Of a stretch of DNA of 32,235 bases, positions 14,841 to 22,135 are shown in pieces. Made by a program: the position numbers and the translations under genes. The DNA is taken from positions 1 through 32,235 of the forward strand of contig NZ_LGDD01000342.1 of assembly GCF_001279695.1 (NCBI RefSeq), written 5' to 3'. Origin of the DNA: Streptomyces sp. WM6378. GTDB lineage: Bacteria > Actinomycetota > Actinomycetes > Streptomycetales > Streptomycetaceae. Below the pieces are notes generated by a model, which saw nothing but the letters and a program-made list of their open reading frames with translations, had not been told where the DNA came from and did no database searches. Numbering within the stretch: the first letter of the stretch is position 1; each line of letters starts with the position of its first letter.

Positions 14841-15806
14841 ATGTTCGCCGCCTACGCCGCCCGCATCGACCGTGACCAGCCGCTCAGCGGCCTTGAGTTG
14901 GGGGAGCGGCCGGCCCCCGAGCTACGCCCCGGCTGGACGCTCGTCGACGTGCGGGCCGCCTCCCTCAACCACCACGACATCTGGTCGCTGCGCGGGGTCG
15001 GACTCACCGAGGACAAGCTTCCGATGATCCTCGGCTGCGACGCGGCCGGGGTCGACCAGGACGGCAACGAGGTCGTCCTGCACTCGGTGATCGGCCAGAC
15101 AGGACACGGCGTCGGCCCCGCCGAGGGCCGCTCGATCCTCACCGAGAAGTACCAGGGCACCTTCGCCGAGCGGGTCGCCGTCCCCACCTGGAACGTCCTG
15201 CCGAAGCCGAAGGAGCTGAGCTTCGCGGAGGCGGCCTGCATGCCGACCGCCTGGCTGACGGCGTACCGGATGCTCTTCACCAACGCCGGGGTGCGGCCCG
15301 GGGATTCGGTCCTGGTGCAGGGTGCGGGGGGCGGCGTCGCCACCGCCGCGATCGTGCTCGGCAAGGCGGCCGGCCTGCGGGTCTTCGCCACCAGCCGCGA
15401 CGAGGCCAAGCGCAGGCGGGCCGTGGAACTGGGCGCGGTCGAGGCGTACGAGCCCGGTGCGCGGCTGCCGCAGCGGGTCGACGCGGTGATCGAGACGGTG
15501 GGGGCCGCGACCTGGTCCCACTCGGTCAAGTCGCTGCGTCCCGGCGGAACTCTGGTCATCTCGGGTGCCACCAGCGGCGACCGCCCCGCACACGCCGAAC
15601 TGACCCGCATTTTCTTCCTGGAGCTCAAGGTCGTCGGCTCCACGATGGGCACGAAGGACGAGCTGGAGGACCTGCTCGCGTTCTGCTCGGCGACGGGCGT
15701 ACGCCCCGTCATCGACGAGGTGCTCCCGCTGGACCGGGCGCGTGAGGGCTTCGAGAAGGTGGCATCGGGGGACCTGTTCGGGAAGGTGGTCCTCACCGTC
15801 GGGTGA
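14841..15806 (+). CDS. Zinc-binding dehydrogenase / quinone oxidoreductase-like protein (MDR family)
   Basis: Protein of 321 aa, medium-chain dehydrogenase/reductase fold. N-terminal GroES-like domain: LVDVRAASLNHHDIWSLRGVG and LPMILGCDAAGV. The Rossmann domain has VLVQGAGGGVATAAIVLGKAAG, a GAGGGV-type loop. Most zinc ligands of alcohol dehydrogenases are not evident, so it is closer to quinone or enoyl reductases. The start ATG at 14841 follows TAGGGT (14828-14833) by 7 nt and has no proper Shine-Dalgarno, so it is probably leaderless. The substrate is unknown. Confidence 0.87.
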   Translation: MFAAYAARIDRDQPLSGLELGERPAPELRPGWTLVDVRAASLNHHDIWSLRGVGLTEDKLPMILGCDAAGVDQDGNEVVLHSVIGQTGHGVGPAEGRSILTEKYQGTFAERVAVPTWNVLPKPKELSFAEAACMPTAWLTAYRMLFTNAGVRPGDSVLVQGAGGGVATAAIVLGKAAGLRVFATSRDEAKRRRAVELGAVEAYEPGARLPQRVDAVIETVGAATWSHSVKSLRPGGTLVISGATSGDRPAHAELTRIFFLELKVVGSTMGTKDELEDLLAFCSATGVRPVIDEVLPLDRAREGFEKVASGDLFGKVVLTVG

Positions 15807-15910
15807 GGTGTGGGTAAGAGTGTCGGTGGGGGCTGATGGCCGCGGTTCCGCGTGTACGAGTGCGCGGGGGCCGCGGCCTTTCGCGTGGGCGTGCTTCTGC
15901 GCGGACGTGA

Positions 15911-15955
15911 TGTCAACCAGGGTTGACGGGTCATGGGTGTCAATGTAAGTTGACA
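15911..15955. promoter_or_regulatory. Two identical-type operators over the -35 and -10 of the HTH/Clp-N operon
   Basis: Site 1 is TGTCAA-N6-TTGACG (15911-15928) and site 2 is TGTCAA-N6-TTGACA (15938-15955), 27 bp centre to centre. The promoter TTGACG (15923-15928), a 17-bp spacer and TAAGTT (15946-15951) runs through both. The ATG follows the -10 by 7 nt. Each operator covers one promoter element, a classic repression layout. Confidence 0.7.
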
Positions 15956-15958
15956 GGT

Positions 15959-16168
15959 ATGACCGAGGCCACCGATCTCGCCGCACGAGCCGGCGACCGC
16001 GACCCGAGGGTCGGACTGCGAGCCGTCGCCGCGCTGCGCCGGCTCCTGGAACAGCTCGAATCCGTACAGGTACGAAGCGCCCGCAACCAGGGCTGGTCAT
16101 GGCAGGAGATCGCCGCCGAGCTGGGGGTCAGCCGGCAGGCCGTCCACAAGAAGCACGGGAGGAATTGA
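15959..16168 (+). CDS. Small helix-turn-helix DNA-binding protein, probable autorepressor
   Basis: Protein of 69 aa. The N-terminal half is helical (GLRAVAALRRLLEQLESVQVRSAR). The C-terminal half is a helix-turn-helix, WSWQEIAAELGVSRQAVHKKHG, with the second helix as recognition helix. It has no effector domain. The start ATG is leaderless-type, 7 nt after TAAGTT. The stop overlaps the next ATG (TGATG), so it is translationally coupled to the Clp-N gene. It probably binds the two TGTCAA-N6-TTGAC sites at its own promoter. Confidence 0.85.
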   Translation: MTEATDLAARAGDRDPRVGLRAVAALRRLLEQLESVQVRSARNQGWSWQEIAAELGVSRQAVHKKHGRN

Positions 16169-16719
16169 TGTTCGAGCGATTCACGACGAACGCCCGTGGG
16201 GTGGTGACGGGCGCGGTCGAGCACGCCTCACGTGCCGGGTCCCCGGTGGTGACCGAGGAACACCTGCTGCTCGCCCTCCTCGACCGCGAGGGCACCAAGG
16301 CGGCCTTCGTGCTCACCTCCCTCGGCGTCACCGACCGGCGCGCGGAAGTCGCCGAGGCGCTGGCCGCCGCGCGGCGCCGGGGCGGCATGTCCAAGGCGGA
16401 CGAGGACGCGCTGGCCGGGCTGGGCATCTCCGTCGAGGAGATCGTGGCCCGGGTGGAAGAGACCCACGGGCCGGGCGCGCTGTCCGGCGCGGAGCCGGGC
16501 CGGGCATGGCCCTCGGGACGGCCGTCCTTCACGAAGGGCTCCAAGAAGGTGCTGGAGAAGTCCCTCAGGATGGCGCTGGCCCGCAAGCAGAAATACATCG
16601 GCGACGAGCATCTGCTCCTGGCGCTCACCGCGATGCCGGGGTTGGCGGGGGAGGTCCTCGCGGAGTTCGGGGGGACGTACGGGGGTGTGGAGAGGGTGTT
16701 GTTCGGGGCGGAGGGTTAG
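16168..16719 (+). CDS. Clp N-terminal (Clp_N) domain protein without ATPase domain
   Basis: Protein of 183 aa with two Clp_N half-repeats. The first is MFERFTTNARGVVTGAVEHA...VVTEEHLLLALLD (about 1-40). The second is FTKGSKKVLEKSLRMALARKQKYIGDEHLLLALTAM (about 115-150). A charged linker with SKADEDALAGLGISVEEIV lies between. No Walker motifs are present, so it cannot unfold proteins by itself. It may act as an adaptor or decoy for ClpC/ClpP, or bind substrates alone. GGGAGGAA precedes the ATG, which overlaps the stop of the HTH gene. Confidence 0.87.
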   Translation: MFERFTTNARGVVTGAVEHASRAGSPVVTEEHLLLALLDREGTKAAFVLTSLGVTDRRAEVAEALAAARRRGGMSKADEDALAGLGISVEEIVARVEETHGPGALSGAEPGRAWPSGRPSFTKGSKKVLEKSLRMALARKQKYIGDEHLLLALTAMPGLAGEVLAEFGGTYGGVERVLFGAEG

Positions 16720-17080
16720 GGGGCGGGGTTTGCCCACCCGCCCGGCCGTTGCGCGGGGTCGGATGGCCCGGGCCCCCTGGGGCTCCGCCCCAGACCCCGA
16801 TGGCCCCTCCCCGCCCCTTCCCTAAACCCGCCGGGGGTGGGGAGGGAGGGGGAGGTCCGTTTTCCGGGGCTGTGCCCCAGACCCCCCGGGCCGATACTTC
16901 ACTGCGAGCCGGTGGGGGCTGGTCGCGCAGTTCCCCGCGCCCCTAGCAGGGTTGGTTAATGCTGGTCGGCACCGGCATCCTCAGCCTGTCCGGCGTTTGA
17001 GGACGAGCGCCCTTTAGGCGCGAACGGGGGTCTGGGGCGGAGCCCCAGGCGGTCTGGGGGCGCCCGCCCGCACCGCCCCG
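16720..17080. repeat. Intergenic block of Streptomyces-type dispersed repeats
   Basis: 361 bp without a gene. CTGGGGC-TCC-GCCCCAG (16777-16793) and its reverse complement (17032-17048) extend to a perfect 22-bp inverted pair (16777-16798 and 17027-17048). A partial copy GGGGC-TGT-GCCCC is at 16866-16878. Between them are GCGCAGTTCCCCGCGC near 16926 and CCTGTCCGGCGTTTGAGGAC near 16986, both of which I recognise as frequent Streptomyces intergenic motifs. The hairpins may also end transcription of the convergent Clp-N and PadR genes. Confidence 0.65.
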
Positions 17081-18136
17081 CTAGTGCCGATGCGGGCGCA
17101 GGGCCGCTCCGATGTGGGCCGCCGCCGAGGCCAAGTGGCGGCGGGCCTCGGTCAGTTGGGACTGCGTCACCCCGTGGTCCCGGGCCGCGTCCCTGATGTC
17201 GTCCCGGAAGCGGTCGAGGAGCCGGTCGAGGTCGCGTGCCGGGTTGTCGGACGGCTCCTCCCGCGCCCACTCCGGCTCATCCGCGGAATCCGGCCCGGGC
17301 CGGGCCTCGGCATCCGGCTTGCCGAGGTCCACCCGCTCGACCGTGACGTCCGCCTCCGGCGACGACGCCGGCGGCTGGCCGAGCCCGAACCGGCCCAGTT
17401 CCTTGGTGATCTCCGCGAGCCCCTCGCGCACACCCGTCGGCCAGTCGCCCCGTGCGAAGTGCTCCTGCACCTGGCGCTGGACGTCCCGGGCGACCCGCTG
17501 CATCTCCTCGCGCGCGTTGTCCTGGGCCTCCTTCGCCTGGCGGCGGGCCTGCTGCGCCTCGTCGCGGGCCCGCCGGGACTCGTCCTTCGCCCGGCGCGCC
17601 TGCTCCTTCCACTCCTGCTTCGCGCGCTTGAACTCCGCCTTCGCCTGCTGCCAGGCCTCGCCGTCGCCCCACGCGCTGTCGAAGAAGTCGGAGGCCTCGG
17701 GAAACCCCTTCCGGGCGCCCCGGCCGCCGCCCGCCGACGCCTGCCCCGTACGTGCTTCGCGGGCCGCGCGGCGCATGTCGTCGCGGAGGCTGCCCGCCGC
17801 ACCGCGTACGTCGTCGCGGATCTCGGCGGCGAGTTCGGAGACGGACTCGCGGATCTCCAGCTCCAGATCGGCCAGTTCACCGCCCCGGCCCGCCAACTCC
17901 GCGCGGCCCGCGTCGGTGATCGAGTAGACCTTGCGGCCGCCCTCGGTGGTGTGCGTGACGAGCCCCTCGGCCTCCAGCTTGGCGAGCCGCGGGTAGACGG
18001 TGCCGGCGCTGGGCGCGTACAGCCCCTGGAAACGCTCCTCAAGCAGCCGGATCACCTCGTACCCGTGGCGCGGCGCCTCGTCGAGCAGCTTGAGGAGGTA
18101 GAGGCGGAGGCGGCCGTGGGCGAAGACGGGGGGCAT
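17081..18136 (-). CDS. PadR family regulator with long coiled-coil extension
   Basis: Protein of 351 aa. The N-terminal winged helix (about 8-85) is PadR-like: HGYEVIRLLEERFQGLYAPSAGTVYPRLAKLEAEGLV and the wing EGGRKVYSITDAG. PadR proteins usually end near 110-180 aa. Here a long charged helical region follows, with a strong Ala/Arg/Glu/Lys coiled coil at about 161-228 and another helical segment near the C-terminus. It sits 1 nt downstream of the DUF4097 gene, so the two form one operon. Autoregulation through the inverted repeat at 19209-19246 is likely. Confidence 0.87.
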   Translation of the reverse strand: MPPVFAHGRLRLYLLKLLDEAPRHGYEVIRLLEERFQGLYAPSAGTVYPRLAKLEAEGLVTHTTEGGRKVYSITDAGRAELAGRGGELADLELEIRESVSELAAEIRDDVRGAAGSLRDDMRRAAREARTGQASAGGGRGARKGFPEASDFFDSAWGDGEAWQQAKAEFKRAKQEWKEQARRAKDESRRARDEAQQARRQAKEAQDNAREEMQRVARDVQRQVQEHFARGDWPTGVREGLAEITKELGRFGLGQPPASSPEADVTVERVDLGKPDAEARPGPDSADEPEWAREEPSDNPARDLDRLLDRFRDDIRDAARDHGVTQSQLTEARRHLASAAAHIGAALRPHRH

Positions 18137-18137
18137 G

Positions 18138-19085
18138 TCAGAGCACCTTCTTGGTCGAGCCGGCCGAGCCGGACTGGTCGTCGGCGGGGAAGGACGCGTC
18201 CTCGGGCCCCGGGGCGGCAGGTCCCGCGGCCCCGGGCTCCGCGTCCTCGAACGGCGGTTCCTCGTCCGCCGGCCTGCGCAGGAGCGCGATCGAGCCGGAG
18301 ACCGTCGTCGCCTTGAGCGTGCCGTTGCCCGCCCCCAGCGTGCCGGTGATCTTCTTCGTGCCCCACTGCCCGCTGACCCGCAGGTCCTCGAACGCGCTGG
18401 AGACGACCCCGCTCGCGGTGTTGGCCTCGACGTGGGCGTCGGCCGGGTGCGGCAGCCGGATGGCGACCTCGCCGGACACCGTGGTCAGCCGGATGTCGGT
18501 GGCCTTCGCACCCGGGTCGAGGTCGAGCACCATGTCGCCGCTCACCGACTCCGCCGCCACCCGGCCCCCGGCGCCTTCGACGACCGTCAGATCGCCGGAG
18601 ACCGACTTGAAGCGCAGCTCGCCGGTGACGGCCTGAGCCTCCAGATTGCCGGTCACGCTCTCGGCCCGGACCGGGCCCGCGAGCTTGACCAGCGTGGTGT
18701 CGCCGCTGACGCCGCGCACCTCCGTGCGCCCCCGTATCCCGGAGACCACGGCGCCCGCGCCGACCGTGCCGACCTCGACGTCCGCGTCGGCCGGCACCAC
18801 GAGCGAGACCACCGCGCTGCGGTTCCAGCCCTTGGGGTCGAGCCACTTGAGGAAGCCGCGCCAGGGCAGGTCCTCGTAGGCGACGGTGAGCGTGGACCCG
18901 CTCCGCGTCACGATCAGCGGTGGCCCTTCGACCGACGAGATCTCAAGGCGGGCGGAACTTTCCTCGGTGCCCACGACGTTCACCGTTCCGTTGACGATGC
19001 GCACGTGCAGCTTCGTCACCGGCTCGTCGACCTCGTCGAAGGTGAGCTTCCGCGAGTCTGGGACGGTCCACGTGGACTCGGACAT
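18138..19085 (-). CDS. DUF4097 family beta-strand repeat protein
   Basis: Protein of 315 aa made largely of a repeated strand unit centred on VSG/VTG: GVSGDTTLVKL, SVTGNLEAQAV, SVSGDLTVVEG, SVSGDMVLDLD, TVSGEVAIRLP, TVSGSIALLRR. This predicts a beta-solenoid. The C-terminal 45 residues are acidic and Pro/Ala-rich, probably disordered. No signal peptide is seen, so it is probably cytoplasmic. AGGAGG precedes the ATG. Function is unknown; the pairing with a PadR regulator is common for DUF4097 proteins. Confidence 0.88.
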   Translation of the reverse strand: MSESTWTVPDSRKLTFDEVDEPVTKLHVRIVNGTVNVVGTEESSARLEISSVEGPPLIVTRSGSTLTVAYEDLPWRGFLKWLDPKGWNRSAVVSLVVPADADVEVGTVGAGAVVSGIRGRTEVRGVSGDTTLVKLAGPVRAESVTGNLEAQAVTGELRFKSVSGDLTVVEGAGGRVAAESVSGDMVLDLDPGAKATDIRLTTVSGEVAIRLPHPADAHVEANTASGVVSSAFEDLRVSGQWGTKKITGTLGAGNGTLKATTVSGSIALLRRPADEEPPFEDAEPGAAGPAAPGPEDASFPADDQSGSAGSTKKVL

Positions 19086-19208
19086 GTGCTGACCTCCTGG
19101 GCGATACGAGTGCGTTCCGCGGGTGGGTACCGCGAGTGCGTGGTGCGCGTGATGCTGCGCGAGGCTGCTGTGAGGAGTGCGTACCGCGAGGCGTACGTAC
19201 TACAAGAC

Positions 19209-19246
19209 GCAACATATCGCGTCTCTCGCTAGACACGATATATCGC
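19209..19246. promoter_or_regulatory. Long inverted repeat at the DUF4097/PadR promoter, candidate PadR operator
   Basis: GCAACATATCGCGTCT (19209-19224) and AGACACGATATATCGC (19231-19246) are inverted repeats matching at 13 of 16 positions with a 6-bp spacer. On the minus strand TTGACT is followed 16 bp later by TATCGT, so the repeat covers the -10 of the operon promoter. The AT-rich ATATCG core stands out in this DNA. Confidence 0.65.
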
Positions 19247-19345
19247 GGTTGGGGAAAGTCAAGGGGCGGTCCGAGCGATCCGATACAGGCTCATGTGCAT
19301 ATCAATAGGGCGAAATCGGGTGATACATGCCCTAGCGTATGGATC

Positions 19346-20164
19346 ATGTCCGTCGCCCCTCCCGCCGCCCCCGGAGCGCTGCTCCTCTGTCGCGCCGAAC
19401 CCCCGGCGGTCCGCCCGGTCGCCCATCTGCTGCGCGAGCACATGCTCCTTGCTCCCGCGGGCGACGGCTGGAGCGTGCTGGTCCCCGCGGCCAAACCCTG
19501 GCTGACCGGCGCCGATCCCGTCGACCAGGTGCTCGCGGGCTGGGCGGGGGCGCTCACGGTCGGGGCGGGCTGGCCCGCGATCGCGCTGTGGTGGGACGAC
19601 TCCCGGGCGGGCTACACCCTGGCCTCGGGCTTCCGTCGCACGGTCGGCTACGTCTGGCTCGCCGACGGCACCCCGGCCGGCGAGGGCGAGGCGATGCGGA
19701 CGTTCGCGGCCCGGCTGGGCCTCGACCCCGTATTCGACGTGGAGGCGCTCGACGCTCTGACCCGGCCCGATTCGGCAGCCGACGCCCGGGCCCGGCTCCT
19801 CGGCCTGATCGCGATCCTGGCCCGCACGGGCGTCGCCCTGCCCGCCGGACTCACCCCGGGCGAGCCGACCGACCGGCTGCGTTCGGTGGCCGCCGCGCAG
19901 GGCGCCGAGACGATCGAGTGGTCCGGCTGGCGGGACGCGGTACGCGCCGAACTCGACGCGGTCGAGGACAGCCCGCTCGGCCCCTGGGTCCGCGGCCCCA
20001 AGGCCCGCCTCCTGGGCGCCGCCCAACTCGCCGCTGGCCTCCCGCTCGCGGCCTGGGGCCTGCGGCGCCGCAGCGGCGGCTGGACGACGGCGGGCGCGAT
20101 CCTGGTCGCCCACGGGGTACTGAGCCTCGCGTACGACCGGATGCGCGCCCGGCCCGGCGACTGA
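19346..20164 (+). CDS. Hypothetical protein
   Basis: Protein of 272 aa, starting MSVAPPAAPGALLLCRAEPPAVRPVAHLL. The N-terminal ~120 residues alternate strands and helices (WSVLVPAAKPWL, WPAIALWWDDSRAGYTLASGFRRTVGYVWLADG). The central part is helical. Near the C-terminus LLGAAQLAAGLPLAAWGL and WTTAGAILVAHGVLSLAYD could be two weak membrane-associated helices. The ATG follows TAGCGT (19333-19338) by 7 nt without Shine-Dalgarno. I do not recognise a family. Confidence 0.72.
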   Translation: MSVAPPAAPGALLLCRAEPPAVRPVAHLLREHMLLAPAGDGWSVLVPAAKPWLTGADPVDQVLAGWAGALTVGAGWPAIALWWDDSRAGYTLASGFRRTVGYVWLADGTPAGEGEAMRTFAARLGLDPVFDVEALDALTRPDSAADARARLLGLIAILARTGVALPAGLTPGEPTDRLRSVAAAQGAETIEWSGWRDAVRAELDAVEDSPLGPWVRGPKARLLGAAQLAAGLPLAAWGLRRRSGGWTTAGAILVAHGVLSLAYDRMRARPGD

Positions 20165-20245
20165 CGCGTATTACGCGTCCCGCGCCGCACTCCGGCCGCC
20201 GTTCTCAGCGCACCCGGCCTCGGCCGCCCGCTCGTCCTCGACGGC

Positions 20246-20428
20246 TCACTCTTCCTCGTCCTCGTCGTCCAGCCGCGCCAGCCACGTGGCGAGCCGCTCG
20301 ACCGGAACCTCGAAGTCCGGGTTCAGGTCGACGAAGGTACGCAACTGCTCGGCGAGCCACTCGAAGGTGACCTCCTCCTCGCCGCGCCGCTTCTCCAGCT
20401 CCTCGATGCCGCGGTCGGTGAAGTACAC
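20246..20428 (-). CDS. Small acidic protein, DUF6104 family
   Basis: Protein of 60 aa, MYFTDRGIEELEKRRGEEEV..., ending in an acidic DDEDEEE tail. It is helical and soluble. This highly conserved short Streptomyces protein matches my memory of DUF6104. GTG at 20428 is preceded by CAGGAG at 6 nt; an overlapping ATG is out of frame. Function is unknown. Confidence 0.8.
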   Translation of the reverse strand: MYFTDRGIEELEKRRGEEEVTFEWLAEQLRTFVDLNPDFEVPVERLATWLARLDDEDEEE

Positions 20429-20594
20429 AACATGCTCCTGGGACGTACCGGATGTTCGCCCTTCAGCGTATCCGGCGGCCGTCGGGGGTCACTCCTGCTC
20501 CCGCCCTTTGCGACCGCTTTGAATCCCCATGAGCCGATCATCGGGACGTTGGTGGTAGCTTCCGATCGTTTTGTGTTCCAGGGTGGGGGATTCG

Positions 20595-21119
20595 GTGAAG
20601 ATCCAGCTTGTCAAAATGCGGCACATGGTGCTGATCAGCACCGGGGCCGTCGCACTTCTCGGCTGGGCCGCCGCTCACGAGTCCGCGAAAGCCGAGGAAG
20701 CCGGACCGGTCGGCTCCTATGTGATGTACGCGATCCTCGGGGTCGCCGCGGTCTTCGTGGTGCAGCGCTGTCTGTCGCTGCCCTCGAAGGCGTGGGTGCG
20801 CTTCGACGGTGGCTCGCTGTCATGGCGGACCCACAAGTCGCTGCTCGCGCAGGAGGTTTCGCCGTCCGGGGCGGTGGACCTGGCCGCTGTCGTATCCGCG
20901 GCCGTGATAGTGCAGCACCCCACCTCGCGGGTGCTGTGGAACCGGCGCCAGGTGGAAATGCGGGCGGTCCGGCTGGAGTTGAAGAGCGGCGCGCACGTCG
21001 TGCTGCCGATCCGGGGACTGGCCGCGCATCTCGTCGCCGGGTCGCCGTTCTCGCAGCTCCTCGATGAACTGCGCCGCCGGCGGCCGGAGTTCGCGCAGGG
21101 GCTGAGCACCGCCGTCTAG
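20595..21119 (+). CDS. Membrane protein of unknown function, tandem paralog 1
   Basis: Protein of 174 aa. It has two membrane helices (about 11-27 and 41-57) and then a soluble domain of about 110 residues containing SKAWVRFDGGSLSWRTH, SPSGAVDLAAVVSAAVIV, MRAVRLELKSGAHVVLPIRG and a C-terminal helix SPFSQLLDELRRRRPE. The soluble part resembles a PH-like beta domain. I chose GTG at 20595, with GGTGGGGG upstream. The gene at 21188 has the same layout and shares most of these motifs, so the pair arose by duplication. Confidence 0.75.
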   Translation: MKIQLVKMRHMVLISTGAVALLGWAAAHESAKAEEAGPVGSYVMYAILGVAAVFVVQRCLSLPSKAWVRFDGGSLSWRTHKSLLAQEVSPSGAVDLAAVVSAAVIVQHPTSRVLWNRRQVEMRAVRLELKSGAHVVLPIRGLAAHLVAGSPFSQLLDELRRRRPEFAQGLSTAV

Positions 21120-21187
21120 CAGGGGTCCAGCCGCTGCGCCGTCCGTATTCTCGCGGGCGGCTTTCTTCTGATGTTCCGGGGTTGGTC

Positions 21188-21685
21188 ATGAAGGTCCAGA
21201 TATTCACGACGCGCCAAGCGGTCAGAGCGTCCCTTTTCCTGGGTGGCGGCCTGTTCGCCATCGCCATAAGTCTTTCGTCCGTCGTCCTCCAGACGGTGAT
21301 CGGGGCCGCCGCGCTGATCATGATCGTCCGGCTCCTCGCTCTGCCCCTCCAGGTGTGGGTGCGGATCGATGCCCGAGCCATCTCGTGGAAGACGCCGCGG
21401 GCCGGCGTGAAGAACGGGCTGCCGCCGTCCGGAACGGTGGCTGTGGAGGACGTGGTCGCGGCGGCCGTGGTCAGGGAACGGACGACCGTGCGGACCTTCG
21501 GGACGCGGAAGGAGATGGAAATGCGGGGCGTGCGGCTGACCCTGCGGTCCGGGGACGACGTCATGCTGCCGATCCGGGCCACCGTCGCCAACGTGAGCGC
21601 CGATTCCCCGCTTCAGCGGCTCGTCGGCGAACTGCGGCGCCAGCACCCCGAGTTGGCGTCCGAACTCACCGTGCCGACCATGTGA
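21188..21685 (+). CDS. Membrane protein of unknown function, tandem paralog 2
   Basis: Protein of 165 aa with the same plan as its upstream neighbour: starts MKVQIF against MKIQLV, two membrane helices (about 12-30 and 32-50), then LQVWVRIDARAISWKTP, PPSGTVAVEDVVAAAVV, MRGVRLTLRSGDDVMLPIR and SPLQRLVGELRRQHPE. The loop between the helices is much shorter than in paralog 1. GGGG stands 6 nt before the ATG. The genes are 68 nt apart and could be cotranscribed. No family is recognised. Confidence 0.75.
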   Translation: MKVQIFTTRQAVRASLFLGGGLFAIAISLSSVVLQTVIGAAALIMIVRLLALPLQVWVRIDARAISWKTPRAGVKNGLPPSGTVAVEDVVAAAVVRERTTVRTFGTRKEMEMRGVRLTLRSGDDVMLPIRATVANVSADSPLQRLVGELRRQHPELASELTVPTM

Positions 21686-21823
21686 GCCGCCCCTTAGCCG
21701 AAGGCCGGCGCCGCTCCCGAGCGTCCCGCGGGGCTCGCCGGCGGATCGGCAGCCATGATCGGGATCTGACAGGCGCCGCACAGCGTTGTGTGAGTACGGG
21801 ACGGCTGACGGAGGTGGCTTCGG

Positions 21824-22021
21824 ATGTTCGGTGGGCTCGACGAGCTGTTCGCGCCCGGGCGACGGCACACGGAAGAGGAGCGCCGGCGGCTGGAGATCAC
21901 GCTCGACGAGGTCGGCGACTCCGACCCCGGGCGCGGTCCGATAGACCTGGCCAGCGGCAGCGTGGTCATACGCGTGCCCCCGCCCGGGGGCGCCGACCAC
22001 GAGGACGAAGCAGAGCGCTGA
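21824..22021 (+). CDS. Small protein, DUF6191-like
   Basis: Protein of 65 aa, MFGGLDELFAPGRRHTEEERRRLEI..., with GDSDPGRGPIDLASGSVVIR. This pattern recurs in short Streptomyces proteins that I recall as DUF6191. It is probably soluble and partly disordered, ending acidic. CGGAGGT lies about 7 nt before the ATG. It ends just before a strong terminator shared with kgd. Confidence 0.75.
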   Translation: MFGGLDELFAPGRRHTEEERRRLEITLDEVGDSDPGRGPIDLASGSVVIRVPPPGGADHEDEAER

Positions 22022-22033
22022 GAGCGGTTGCGC

Positions 22034-22078
22034 CGAAGGGCCCGGCATCCCCACCAACGCGGGATGCCGGGCCCTTCG
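22034..22078. terminator. Bidirectional terminator between the DUF6191-like gene and kgd
   Basis: A perfect 18-bp stem beginning CGAAGGGCCCGGCATCCC (22034-22051) pairs with 22061-22078 around a 9-nt loop. It lies between convergent genes. Confidence 0.88.
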
Positions 22079-22135
22079 CATGCGTACGACAGGAGGTGCG
22101 GGCCGGGCCTCGAAAGCCCCGGCCCCCTCGAAGGC

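Noticed and set aside
16720..17080. Insertion sequence or attachment site in the repeat block
   Set aside because: No transposase or integrase, no target-site duplication and no flanking tRNA are visible; the repeats are simple hairpins found widely in Streptomyces intergenic DNA.
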